From the NCBI GenBank assembly GCA_030699825.1, contig JAUYKV010000050.1, positions 1 to 64,000 on the forward strand: DNA of 64,000 bases. The letters run 5' to 3'. Every line of letters begins with the position of its first letter. Position 1 is the stretch's first letter. Made by a program: the position numbers and the translations under genes. Of the stretch, positions 55,449-63,918 are shown one piece after another. The notes beneath the pieces were generated by a model. That model had not been told where the DNA came from, did no database searches, and saw nothing but the letters and a program-made list of their open reading frames with translations. This DNA comes from Pseudomonas sp. (lineage in GTDB: Bacteria > Pseudomonadota > Gammaproteobacteria > Pseudomonadales > Pseudomonadaceae).

Positions 55449-56640
55449 CTAAAGTTACCCCTTCGCCCCAAACGCCCATTGGCGTCGAGGACGTTCTACA
55501 AATCCATGTGCTGAGCTCACGAACAGCGCTTTGCTGAATTTTCGTGTCAACGACCCGAATCGTTGCCACGACATCCCCCTTTCTTACCCACTCTCCAGGT
55601 TCTCTGAGGAGGATGACCCCTACAGGATCGGTAAATCCGTGTTCTTGTTGCTCGGCGGTTGCCTGGTACTGAACCAACACCTTTCTGACCCCATTCATGG
55701 ATACCGAGAAGAAGCCATCGTCGAATACTCGCAGCTCCTGTACATGACTGGATTTCACAAATTGTACGACCCGGTTGAAAGCGCTCGGTGATCCTTCTTG
55801 GGCGATAAGATTGGCAAAGAAATACTCTTGCAGCTCATGCGGGCTCGCTGTAGCAATGTGTACACACAGCCTTTTAGGCGCTACAGCAAGGGCCAGCATT
55901 CGGCATTGTTCAAGATGGCGGAGGAGCCAAGGTGACGCTGTTCCGTCAAAGATCGAGGACAGCGCTACAAGCGCTTCACCTCTTCCGATGTACGGTTGAT
56001 AAGGATGCCGCCCTTCGGTCAATACCGGGAATGCTTCGATGCCGAGCATTCGAGCGGCTTCAACGAAGAGCTTTGAGTTAGTGCGTGCTTCGTCCCAAGA
56101 AGAGCCGAAGTTACCGTGTGGTGCTACACGTACATCCAGTCCGGCTCGCTTGACCCCTACCGCGAGCTTCTTCGCAAGTAAGCTTGCCGCTACTAAGGTT
56201 GGAACTTGCTGGGCTCCATGCAATTGTCGCAGCTTGAAAACCCGCGCATCTAGAGGGGCATAACGTCCCGCAGCGACGAAATGGGCATAGCCGGACCTCT
56301 GTATCACCCCTTCGAGTTCTTCCGGCAGCAGTCCAGTTCTATATCCATCTACCTGGGCCAGGCAATCAATGCCCCCGGCAGGACGACCGGGAACACCCAG
56401 TTTTGGAACTACCAGCCCTGCCGATCGAAGAAACAATGGACACAAGAGTGTGCTGAGCGAGGATGGTCCGCCTGTGGAAGCAACATCGGCAGCCAAACCA
56501 AGCACCGATGAGTACCTCTCTCCTGAGTCAGCGAGCACCTGTGCCAGGCGTGCGGCAAGTGCGGCGTCGGAGGGTGCTTTCGCTTTTACCATTTGAAGGA
56601 ATATCGCGATTTCATCGTCAGATGACGTGCTGTCTATCAT
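55441..56640 (-). CDS. Thymidine-phosphorylase-like protein
   Basis: A 399-residue protein that follows the pyrimidine nucleoside phosphorylase (DeoA) fold: helical start with DEIAIFLQMVKAK, glycine loop STGG (55-58), PGRPAGGIDCL, and RQLHGAQQVPTLVAASLLAKK. Counting against E. coli DeoA, the base-contacting Arg171, Ser186 and Lys190 are all present (Arg138, Ser153, Lys157). The phosphate-site Lys84-His85 pair is Val-Ala, and Thr123 is replaced by Ile. Base binding is therefore kept while phosphorolysis looks compromised. A biotinyl-like beta domain near the C-terminus (GEWVRKGDVVATIRVVD) matches PYNP_C. It is translationally coupled to the kinase fusion. Confidence 0.75.
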   Translation of the reverse strand: MIDSTSSDDEIAIFLQMVKAKAPSDAALAARLAQVLADSGERYSSVLGLAADVASTGGPSSLSTLLCPLFLRSAGLVVPKLGVPGRPAGGIDCLAQVDGYRTGLLPEELEGVIQRSGYAHFVAAGRYAPLDARVFKLRQLHGAQQVPTLVAASLLAKKLAVGVKRAGLDVRVAPHGNFGSSWDEARTNSKLFVEAARMLGIEAFPVLTEGRHPYQPYIGRGEALVALSSIFDGTASPWLLRHLEQCRMLALAVAPKRLCVHIATASPHELQEYFFANLIAQEGSPSAFNRVVQFVKSSHVQELRVFDDGFFSVSMNGVRKVLVQYQATAEQQEHGFTDPVGVILLREPGEWVRKGDVVATIRVVDTKIQQSAVRELSTWICRTSSTPMGVWGEGVTLDE

Positions 56641-57143
56641 TGATAGCGCTACAAGACTTACGGAGGGTGGGGGCGACGACTATTGCATTGCCCATTGGAT
56701 GGGCAAAGTATGCACTCCCTTACAGATCTGCGCACGCCCAGAGGAGCGGTTAACCCTTAGGCGCTCCCACAAATCCACTCCAGCGCCTTGCCGTTGCATG
56801 ACGGTGCGCGCCGCGCATACCGCGTGACTTTTGTCGGGTGAAGAATTGCAGGGGCGAGGGTAAGGCGTATTTGCCTCTCAGGGGGGCGTAGAAGAGATGC
56901 GGTGATAGTTCGCGATCGGGCCGTATTGCTGTCCCCTTTTTTATCCTCTATCGGGCGCTCTGGCTGCTCTCTGAGAGTGTTTTTTCTATTTCTGGCACTG
57001 GGGCTGGCAAGTAGGCAAACCCTTCCGGCGCGAGCTTGCAGGGGCCGCAGAAGGATTGGTCCAGAAATGGTCCAGACGTCATAAATCGCAGGCAATAAAA
57101 AACCCCAAGGAATTGATCTTCGCTTGGGGTTTCTCGGTATTCA
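56641..57143. other. Island right end with repeat R4 and terminator
   Basis: No gene is visible. It should contain the promoter of the phosphorylase-like/kinase operon. Repeat R4 (CGCGCATACCGCGTGACTT, 56812-56830) lies 314 bp from the att repeat. A hairpin AAACCCCAAG (57100-57109) / CTTGGGGTTT (57123-57132) followed on the minus strand by T residues stands directly after the tRNA-Phe 3' end and serves as its present terminator. Confidence 0.55.
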
Positions 57144-57188
57144 TGGTGCCCGGGGACGGAATCGAACCGCCGACACGGGGATTTTCAA
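57144..57188. repeat. Right attachment repeat (att), 45 bp
   Basis: Perfect copy of 32494-32538, lying within the functional tRNA-Phe gene from its CCA end to the anticodon loop. Confidence 0.92.
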
Positions 57189-57219
57189 TCCCCTGCTCTA
57201 CCGACTGAGCTACCCGGGC
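57144..57219 (-). tRNA. tRNA-Phe (anticodon GAA)
   Basis: A 76-nt cloverleaf on the minus strand: acceptor GCCCGGG with CCCGGGC, D-arm AGCTCAGTCGGTAGAGC, anticodon stem-loop GGGGATTGAAAATCCCC with anticodon GAA, T-loop GGTTCGATTCC, and encoded CCA at 57144-57146. Its 3' 45 nt (57144-57188) are the right att repeat; the island restored the complete gene on insertion. Confidence 0.96.
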
Positions 57220-57831
57220 CAACGGCGGCTATTAGACGGATTTGCAGGGGGGGTGTCAAGCGTGAGTTTTAAAAATATTTAGTTATTACGGGCGCTTAGG
57301 TTCGGGCAGCACTATCCGGGACGGCATTTCCCGGATTGCGCCAAGGCTTATCCGGGCTACGGGTTGTGGGAGGCGCTTCAGCGGCGAGCTTGCGGCGGCG
57401 GCTGTCGCGGCTGAAGCCCTCCCACATTGGGATCACTGGTTTAGGTTCGGGCGGTGGAAAAGGCCGGCGGCGCTGGGTAGCACGGGTGCAATCCGGGGGC
57501 GATGTTCAGGTGCCGGGCTTTCCCGGATTGCGCCAGAGCTTATCCGGGCTACGGGTTGTGGGAGGCGCTTCGGCGGCGAGCTTGCGGCGGCGGCTGTCGC
57601 GGCTGAAGCCCTCCCACATTGGGATCACTGGTTTAGGTTCGGGCGGTGGAAAAGGCCGGCGGCGTTGGGTAGCACGGGTGCAATCCGGGGGCGATGTTCA
57701 GGTGCCGGGCTTTCCCGGATTGCGCCAAGGCTTATCCGGGCTACGGGTTGCGGGAGGCGCTTCGGCGGCGAGCTTGCGGCGGCGGCTGTCGCGGCTGAAG
57801 CTACGTGCCGCCCAGCCCCTCCCACATTGTG
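57220..57831. repeat. 192-bp tandem repeat array, 2.6 copies
   Basis: Units start at 57331, 57523 and 57715 (each with CCGGATTGCGCCA), a period of exactly 192 bp. The last copy is cut at about 57,805. Each unit combines the CCGGATTG...CCGGGCTAC palindrome with a second palindrome (GGGAGGCGCTTC...GAAGCCCTCCC). A plus-strand reading frame runs through all copies because 192 is divisible by three, but nothing else supports it as a gene. The array lies between tRNA-Phe and the end of yggX. Confidence 0.8.
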
Positions 57832-58104
57832 TTACTCGCTGGGCGGCACGTAGCCTTCGGCCTGGGCGTATTCCTCGCCGGAGAGGAATTTGTCCATCTC
57901 GGCCTGGAGGAATTTGCGGTCTTCGGCGTTCATCATGTTCAGGCGGCGTTCGTTGATCAGCAGGGTCTGGTGCTTCTGCCATTCGTCCCAGGCTTGCCTG
58001 GAGACGTTGTTGTAGATGTCTTCGCCTTTGGCGCCCGGATAGGGTGGGCGGTCGAGGCCGGGCAGTTCTTGCTTGTGCTTGCGGCACAGTACGGTGCGGG
58101 TCAT
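57832..58104 (-). CDS. yggX: YggX, oxidative damage/Fe(II) protection protein
   Basis: A 90-residue protein matching the YggX family along its length: [20 protein letters not shown] with the conserved Cys7, [20 protein letters not shown], and [20 protein letters not shown]. It is thought to protect Fe-S clusters from oxidants and help in Fe(II) handling. It overlaps the end of mutY by 4 bp (ATGA), the usual mutY-yggX arrangement; MutY itself holds a 4Fe-4S cluster. Confidence 0.94.
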   Translation of the reverse strand: MTRTVLCRKHKQELPGLDRPPYPGAKGEDIYNNVSRQAWDEWQKHQTLLINERRLNMMNAEDRKFLQAEMDKFLSGEEYAQAEGYVPPSE

Positions 58105-59180
58105 GGCTGCTCTCCAGGGTTCTGTTCGGTCGCGAGTGCGTCGGCCGCGCGCTTCAGCAGTTTTTTCACTGGGGCGGCAAGGCCCAGGCGCGGCGGGGTG
58201 GCGAGGTTATACCAGAGCCAGTCGGCCTCGGCCACGGCCGATGGCGCGGCGTCGACGCGGATCAGCCAGGGTTCGATAGCCAGTTGGAAGTGACTGAAGG
58301 TGTGGCTCAGGCCGGTCAGTTCGCAGCGTTCGCCCAGTTGCAGGGCGTGGCGGTTGGCCAGTAGCTCGAGGCTGGGCAGGTCGTCCAGCTCCGGCAGGCT
58401 CCACAAGCCGCCCCAGAGTCCGCTGGAGGGCCGGCGGTAGAGCAGAACTTCGCCAGCCCGGCTGGTCAGGATCGGCATCAGGGTGCGTCTCTGCGGCAGC
58501 GCCTTGCGCGGTTTGGCGATCGGGTAGCGAATCTCCAGACCGAGCAGGTGGGCCTGGCAGCCGCTTTGCAGTGGGCAGAGCAGGCAGCTGGGTTTGCTGC
58601 GGGTGCAGAGGGTGGCGCCGAGATCCATCATCGCCTGGGTGTAGTGGTTGACTCGCGCGTGCGGGGTCAGGCGTTCGGCCACCGCCCACAGTTGCTTGGC
58701 GACTTTCGGCTCGCCCGGGTAGCCCTCCTGGGCCACGTAGCGGGCCAGCACGCGCTTGACGTTGCCGTCGAGAATCGGCGCGCGCAGACCCATGCTCAGG
58801 CTGGCGATGGCGCCCGCGGTGGAGCGGCCGATGCCGGGCAGCTCGGTCAGTTGCTCGACGTCGCGGGGGAACTCGCCGCCATGCTCGCTCATGACGATCC
58901 GGGCGGTCTTCTGCAGGTTGCGCGCGCGGGTGTAGTAACCGAGGCCGGTCCACAGGTGCAGCACTTCGTCTTCCGCGGCTTCGGCCAGGTCTTTTACCGT
59001 CGGCAACGCGGCCATGAAACGGTCGAAGTAGCCGAGCACGGTGCTGACCTGGGTCTGCTGCAGCATGATTTCCGAGACCCAGACCCGGTAAGGATCGATG
59101 CCCTGTTGCCAGGGCAGATCCTTGCGCCCGTGCTGGTCGTACCAGTCGAGTACCGCAGTGGAGAACTGCTCGAGACTCAT
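58101..59180 (-). CDS. mutY: A/G-specific adenine glycosylase MutY
   Basis: A 359-residue base-excision enzyme that removes adenine opposite 8-oxoguanine. It has [19 protein letters not shown] (catalytic Glu region), the helix-hairpin-helix [13 protein letters not shown], catalytic Asp in [12 protein letters not shown], and the Fe-S cluster Cys pattern [17 protein letters not shown]. The C-terminal NUDIX-like domain recognises 8-oxoG. I chose ATG 59180 ([14 protein letters not shown]) by family length. In-frame ATGs at 59255 and 59330 belong to two tandem 75-bp duplications of the asmA/mutY junction; use of the first would add 50 residues. It is coupled to yggX downstream. Confidence 0.93.
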   Translation of the reverse strand: MSLEQFSTAVLDWYDQHGRKDLPWQQGIDPYRVWVSEIMLQQTQVSTVLGYFDRFMAALPTVKDLAEAAEDEVLHLWTGLGYYTRARNLQKTARIVMSEHGGEFPRDVEQLTELPGIGRSTAGAIASLSMGLRAPILDGNVKRVLARYVAQEGYPGEPKVAKQLWAVAERLTPHARVNHYTQAMMDLGATLCTRSKPSCLLCPLQSGCQAHLLGLEIRYPIAKPRKALPQRRTLMPILTSRAGEVLLYRRPSSGLWGGLWSLPELDDLPSLELLANRHALQLGERCELTGLSHTFSHFQLAIEPWLIRVDAAPSAVAEADWLWYNLATPPRLGLAAPVKKLLKRAADALATEQNPGEQP

Positions 59181-59330
59181 TGCTTGAACAGGCCTCTGCT
59201 GGCCGTCTTTCAGAGGCTCTAACTTTGAGTCTCTACTGAGCTGCTCGGGGCTCATTGCTTGAGCAGGCCTCTGCTGGCCGTCTTTCAGAGGCTCTAACTT
59301 TGAGTCTCTACTGAGCTGCTCGAGACTCAT
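59181..59330. repeat. Two 75-bp tandem copies of the asmA-mutY junction
   Basis: Each unit starts with an ATGAG start-like sequence (minus strand at 59330 and 59255) and codes [16 protein letters not shown] in frame with mutY. Its second half resembles the last codons of asmA (CTGAAAGAC ... CCTGTTCAAGCA then ATG). The third ATG (59180) is the normal mutY start. Confidence 0.85.
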
Positions 59331-61555
59331 TGCTTGAACAGGCCCTTGAGGGCGTCTTTCAGTTCGGGGCTGACCTTGTCGCCGAGCTTTTCTTCGAGCT
59401 TCTGGTTGAGCTTGTCGCCGGCCAGCTTGGCGGCAACCTTGCCCATGCCATCCTGATCCAGGCGGCAGGCTTTGCCACCCATTTCCAGCGGGCCACGGCA
59501 GCGGACCGGCCACTCGATACCGACATAGCGCTCATTGACCTGGCAGGCCGGGTCGGGCATTTCGCGCTGGTCGCCGGTCAGGGCGATGCCGACGCGGTAG
59601 TCGAGACCGAGTACGCGCAAGTCCAGGTCGCCATTGCCGCTGACGCGCAGGCCGGGGAGGCTGGCTTTGAGGTCGGGGTTGTGGGCCACGCCGTTGAGGA
59701 AGGTCAGGTTGCCTTGCAGGCGCTCGAAGGGCGTGTCCTTGGCGCGCGGCTCGTTGCTCAGGGCCTTGCGGTTGAGTGCGGCAATGCCACGGCAGAGTTG
59801 TTGCTCGAGGTTGGCGCCGACCAGCACGCCGTCGTTGAGGGCGAAATTGGCCGTGCCGTTGAGTCCGTCGATCCAGGCTTTCTGGCTATTGCCGCTGGTG
59901 CTCAGGTCGGCCTGCAGGTCAAGCAGGCCGGTGACCGGCGAGGGCTGCTGCTCGCTCTTGAGGAAGGGCTCCACGCTGATCCGCTGCAGGCGCTTTTGCA
60001 GGCTCAGCAGCGGGGTGGCCGGGCGTACATCGACGGTTGCCTTGAGGTCGAAATCGCCGCTGCCGAGCTTGCCGTGCAGCTCTTCCAGGGTCAGCAGGCC
60101 GGCCCGGCTCTTGGCCTTGAAGGTGAAGGCGCTGATGGCTTGCTTGTCGTAGGTCAGCTGGTCGAGGCTCAGTGCCAGTTGCAGGTCGAGGCTGCGCAGA
60201 CGCTCGATCGGCAGCACCGTGGCGGCGCTCCAGGCGTGCTGGGTGGGCGCCTTGGGCAGCGGCGTGCTGCCGCTCTGGCCGGCGCTGGCGACGCTTTGCT
60301 TGACCTCGGCCTGGCGTGCGGCGCCGGCATCCTGGCTGTCTTTGCTGGGCTTGGGCAGGTAGCGGTCGAGATCCAGGCTGTCGCCCTTCAGTTGCACGCG
60401 CAGGGCTTGCTTGGCGAAGTCGGCGATGCCGATCTGGCCGCTGAAGCTGCTGTCGTCGAGTTTCAGCTTCAGCTCTTGCATGGTCAGGCTGGTCGGGCTG
60501 CCGCTGAGGCGGCCGACCAGCTCGAACTGGCTGAGGGCATTGTCATCGTTCAGCGGCGGCAGAGTCTGGCCGATGGTGGCGAGGAATTCACGCAGATTGA
60601 CCGGCGCAACGGACAGGCCACCAGTCAGTTTCGGCTCGCTGTCCAGGTCGCGGATTTTCACTTCGCCGAGGGCGCGCAGCTGGTTGGCCGAGAGTTTCAG
60701 GCCGTTCCATTCGGCGACCTGGGCGGCCAGGTCGACCAGCAGTTGGCCCTGCAGGGAGTAGGTCAGGGTCTGTCCGGCGAAGGGCTCGCCGGAGGCTTCG
60801 CCGGAAATCCTGGCGTCTTCCAGTTGGTAGCGCTTGAGCGTACGGTCGAAGCGCAGATCGCCTTGCAGTTCGCTGCGCGCACGCACGACCGGCTGGTTGG
60901 TGCCGAAGAAGGCGCTGAGTTTGACCGGAATGGTTGCCCCTTCGCGGATCGCCCCGGTGGTCAGCTGAATGCTTTCGGCGCTGAATTGCTGGCCTTTCTG
61001 CGCGTCGTGGTAATCGATGCGTGCGCTGTTGACGATCAGGCTGTCGATATCCAGCTTGATCGGCTCGGCGCCTGACGGCGTGCTCGCGGGTTGCTCGTCG
61101 GCGGCGGGTGCGGGCGCTGCGCCGGCGATTGTGTTCACTGCGGCGGGTTGTGGCGGGCGGCCGACATCTTCCCAGTTGCCGCGGCCTTTTGCGTCGCGCT
61201 GCAGGTTGAGGTTGAGGCCGTCGACGCGGATGTCGCTCATCTGCACTTCGCGGCGCAGCAACGGCAGCACGCGCACCGACAGGCCGAGCAGGCGCAGGTC
61301 GGCAAAGGGTTGGTCGGGGGTGGTGGCGCTGGCCAGGGTGGCGTCGGTCAGCTCGAGGCCGAGCCAGGGGAACAGGCTCCAGCCGATGTCGCCATTGAGG
61401 GTCAGTTCCAGGTTGGCCTTGTCGCGGGCCAGTTGGCGAATTTCGTCTTTGTAGTCGTTGGGATCGAACAGGTGGGTCAGGGCAAAGCCCAGGGCCACCA
61501 GGATCAGCAACAGCCCGAGAAAAAACAGACCCAGGATTTTGCCGAGCGCTTTCAT
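59327..61555 (-). CDS. AsmA family protein
   Basis: A 742-residue protein with one N-terminal membrane helix ([20 protein letters not shown]) followed by the AsmA start [40 protein letters not shown], conserved in the family (written here as overlapping parts: [12 protein letters not shown] and [12 protein letters not shown]). The rest is the repetitive beta-groove expected of AsmA/TamB-like lipid-transport bridges between the membranes, with a polar Ala/Pro-rich insert near residues 140-165. Its TGA overlaps the first duplicated mutY-type ATG (ATGA). Position before mutY agrees with PAO1. Confidence 0.88.
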   Translation of the reverse strand: MKALGKILGLFFLGLLLILVALGFALTHLFDPNDYKDEIRQLARDKANLELTLNGDIGWSLFPWLGLELTDATLASATTPDQPFADLRLLGLSVRVLPLLRREVQMSDIRVDGLNLNLQRDAKGRGNWEDVGRPPQPAAVNTIAGAAPAPAADEQPASTPSGAEPIKLDIDSLIVNSARIDYHDAQKGQQFSAESIQLTTGAIREGATIPVKLSAFFGTNQPVVRARSELQGDLRFDRTLKRYQLEDARISGEASGEPFAGQTLTYSLQGQLLVDLAAQVAEWNGLKLSANQLRALGEVKIRDLDSEPKLTGGLSVAPVNLREFLATIGQTLPPLNDDNALSQFELVGRLSGSPTSLTMQELKLKLDDSSFSGQIGIADFAKQALRVQLKGDSLDLDRYLPKPSKDSQDAGAARQAEVKQSVASAGQSGSTPLPKAPTQHAWSAATVLPIERLRSLDLQLALSLDQLTYDKQAISAFTFKAKSRAGLLTLEELHGKLGSGDFDLKATVDVRPATPLLSLQKRLQRISVEPFLKSEQQPSPVTGLLDLQADLSTSGNSQKAWIDGLNGTANFALNDGVLVGANLEQQLCRGIAALNRKALSNEPRAKDTPFERLQGNLTFLNGVAHNPDLKASLPGLRVSGNGDLDLRVLGLDYRVGIALTGDQREMPDPACQVNERYVGIEWPVRCRGPLEMGGKACRLDQDGMGKVAAKLAGDKLNQKLEEKLGDKVSPELKDALKGLFKQ

Positions 61556-61667
61556 GGACGATTCCTTGTTTCGAATGACTTGAATTGAGTCGGCGAGTAT
61601 AGCGCCGACCGTCGCAATAGGCAGGCCGGTGAAAGTTCGGGTTGTGTGCTGATTTTGCAGGCGGCTT

Positions 61668-62774
61668 TCACAGCGTTCGTGCCACGCGTTCGGCGATCGC
61701 CAGGCTGGCGGTCAGTCCGGGCGACTCGATGCCGAACAGATTGACCAGGCCAGGCAGGCCGTGATCGCTGGCGGTTTGGATAAGGAAGTCGGCGGCGGGT
61801 TCCCCTATGCCTGCGAGTTTCGGTCGGATGCCACTGTAGCCGGGCACCAGGCGTGTGCTGTCGAGCTGCGGGAAGTAGCGGCGGATCGCCTCGGCAAAGG
61901 GCTCGCGCAGCTGTTCGTCGACCCGGTAGTCGATGTGGTCGAGGTACTCGGTGTCCGGGCCGAAGCGCAGCTGGCCGCCGAGGTCGAGGGTGGCGTGGAT
62001 GCCCAGGCCCGAGGTGTTGGCCTCCGGCAACGGGTAGATGAGATGCTGGAAGGGTGCGCGGCCGCTGTAGCCGAAGTAGCGGCCACGGCACAGGTGCAGG
62101 GTCGGGATCTGCGCGGCCGCCAGGCCGGCGGTGTGTTGCGCCAGTTGCTGGGCGAACAGACCGCCGGCATTGACCACCCGTTGCGCCTTGAGTCGAAATG
62201 CTTCGCCGGCGCTGCAGCCGCTGACGATCCAGCCATCGGGGCCGGGTTCGAGCTGCTCGACGCGGGTCTGCAGGACCAGTTGGGCGCCCTGGTTCTCGGC
62301 GGCGGCGAGCAGCGATTGCAGGTAGGCATGGCTGTCGATGATCCCGGTGCTCGGCGACAGCAGCGCCGCGACGCTGCGCACGGCGGGTTCCAGTTCGGCG
62401 AGGCGGGATTGCTCGATATATTCCAGGTCATGCACGCCGCAGGCCTGGGCGTTGGCGGCCAGCGCGTCGAGTTTGCCGCGCTCGGCCGCGCTGACCGCCA
62501 CCAGCAGCTTGCCGATGCGCCGGTGCGCCACCCGATGCTTGGCGCACCAGGCATACAGGCGCTCGCGGCCTTCCAGGCACAGTTCGGCCTTCAGCGAGCC
62601 GGGGGCGTAGTAGAGGCCGGCGTGGATCACCTCGGAATTGCGGCTGGAGGTGTGGCTGCCGATCAGCTGTTCCGCCTCGACGATCAGGGTGCTGCGCCCA
62701 GGGCTTGCCAGGCGTGCGGCGCAGGCCAGGCCGAGGGCGCCGGCGCCGATAATCAGGGTGTCGATACTGTCCAT
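61668..62774 (-). CDS. FAD-dependent oxidoreductase (DAO superfamily, LhgO-like)
   Basis: A 368-residue flavoprotein. The dinucleotide-binding start is TLIIGAGALGLACAARLA (residues about 6-23). Then TSSRNSEVIHAGLYYAPGSL, with the conserved His thought to be near the flavin, and the C-terminal GYSGIRPKL and GLVNLFGIESPGLTASLAIA complete the DAO fold. It is closest in pattern to L-2-hydroxyglutarate dehydrogenase (LhgO) and its human relative L2HGDH. No signal peptide or membrane anchor is seen. It is a single gene between asmA and the REP-bearing region. Confidence 0.8.
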   Translation of the reverse strand: MDSIDTLIIGAGALGLACAARLASPGRSTLIVEAEQLIGSHTSSRNSEVIHAGLYYAPGSLKAELCLEGRERLYAWCAKHRVAHRRIGKLLVAVSAAERGKLDALAANAQACGVHDLEYIEQSRLAELEPAVRSVAALLSPSTGIIDSHAYLQSLLAAAENQGAQLVLQTRVEQLEPGPDGWIVSGCSAGEAFRLKAQRVVNAGGLFAQQLAQHTAGLAAAQIPTLHLCRGRYFGYSGRAPFQHLIYPLPEANTSGLGIHATLDLGGQLRFGPDTEYLDHIDYRVDEQLREPFAEAIRRYFPQLDSTRLVPGYSGIRPKLAGIGEPAADFLIQTASDHGLPGLVNLFGIESPGLTASLAIAERVARTL

Positions 62775-63324
62775 GCTGGGTGCTTTGTCTGGATCTGGCG
62801 GGTTTGGCTGCCGCTCTTCGCGCGAGTCGGCGTCGGGCTGTCGAGCATAGCAAGATCTGTGCGCTGGCTATGAGTGTCACGGCGCTTGCGTTATCGGTGC
62901 CGGCTTGGGACGGTGGCAGCCGGCCCCAGGCGGCGCGGTTGCTGGTCGCCGGGGCGCAGCAAGCCGGCTTTTGTCAAACAATAAATAACTCATTGTTTTT
63001 ATGGGTTATGACGTTCCTTGTGGGAGGGGCTTTAGCCGCGAAAGCTTTCGAAGTCCCCACAAAAAACATCGCGGCTAAAGCCCCTCCCACAGGTACCCAC
63101 AAGCCGCTAGGCACAATTGCCTCCGGTTTGCTGCGCGACAGCGCGGCGTCTGGACGACGAGGGATCGTCTACCCGTCAGGCGTGCGTCTCGTTGACGGCG
63201 GCGCAGGGTAAGGCGTGGTCAATCATGCCGAAAGCCTTGCTTGCCGACCGCCGCCGGTAGCCGCCCGGGCCCGGGGCCGCCTATAATGACGGCCCTTTCG
63301 CACAACGATTCTGTGGAGCTGGTG
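62775..63324. repeat. Gene-free stretch with a 23-bp-arm REP hairpin (63019-63091)
   Basis: Arms TGTGGGAGGGGCTTTAGCCG (63019) and its complement ending at 63091 are perfect over 23 bp, with a 27-bp loop. This is the commonest Pseudomonas REP form. The rest should contain the hisB promoter; GGAG at about 63314 is the hisB ribosome binding site. No gene is visible. Confidence 0.75.
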
Positions 63325-63918
63325 ATGGCCGAACGTACGGCATCCGTCGAGCGCAATACCCTGGAGACCCAGATCAAGGTCTCGATCAACCTGGATGGCA
63401 CGGGCAAGGCCAAGTTCGCTATTGGCGTGCCGTTTCTCGAGCACATGCTCGATCAGATTGCCCGTCACGGCCTGATCGACCTGGATATCCAGTGTCAGGG
63501 CGACCTGCATATCGACGACCACCACACCGTCGAAGACGTCGGCATCACCCTCGGCCAGGCCTTTACCAAGGCCATCGGCGACAAGAAGGGCATGACCCGC
63601 TACGGCCATTCCTATGTGCCGCTGGACGAGGCACTGTCGCGGGTGGTGATCGATTTCTCCGGTCGTCCCGGCCTGCAGATGCACGTGCCCTTTACCCGGG
63701 CGGTGGTCGGCGGTTTCGATGTCGATCTGTTCCAGGAGTTCTTCCAGGGCTTCGTCAATCATGCCCTGGTCAGCCTGCACATCGACAACCTGCGCGGTAC
63801 CAACACCCACCACCAGATCGAGACGGTGTTCAAGGCCTTCGGCCGCGCCCTGCGCATGGCCGTCGAACTGGACCCGCGCATGGCCGGGCAGATGCCGTCG
63901 ACCAAGGGCTGCCTGTAA
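63325..63918 (+). CDS. hisB: Imidazoleglycerol-phosphate dehydratase HisB
   Basis: A 197-residue monofunctional dehydratase of histidine biosynthesis. It has the two manganese-binding motif groups [16 protein letters not shown] with [16 protein letters not shown], and [24 protein letters not shown]. Start at ATG 63325 with GGAG 7 nt upstream; the longer frame to 63241 is not supported. Its stop overlaps the hisH start (TAATG). It dehydrates imidazole-glycerol phosphate to imidazole-acetol phosphate. Confidence 0.95.

Larger units (their letters stand above)
32494..57188. mobile_element. Genomic island in tRNA-Phe
   Basis: About 24.7 kb bounded by a perfect 45-bp direct repeat of the 3' half of tRNA-Phe(GAA) (32494-32538 and 57144-57188). 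A tyrosine integrase gene lies 650 bp inside the left end and reads inward. The interior is on average lower in G+C than the flanks and contains a second integrase, defence-like genes and small genes of unknown function. No conjugation or phage structural genes are seen, so transfer would need a helper. Four copies of a short direct repeat divide it into three modules. Confidence 0.88.

Noticed and set aside
57336..57956. 206-residue repetitive frame with 64-residue repeats
   Set aside because: It is produced by the 192-bp REP array (length divisible by three) and runs antisense into yggX; no start signal.
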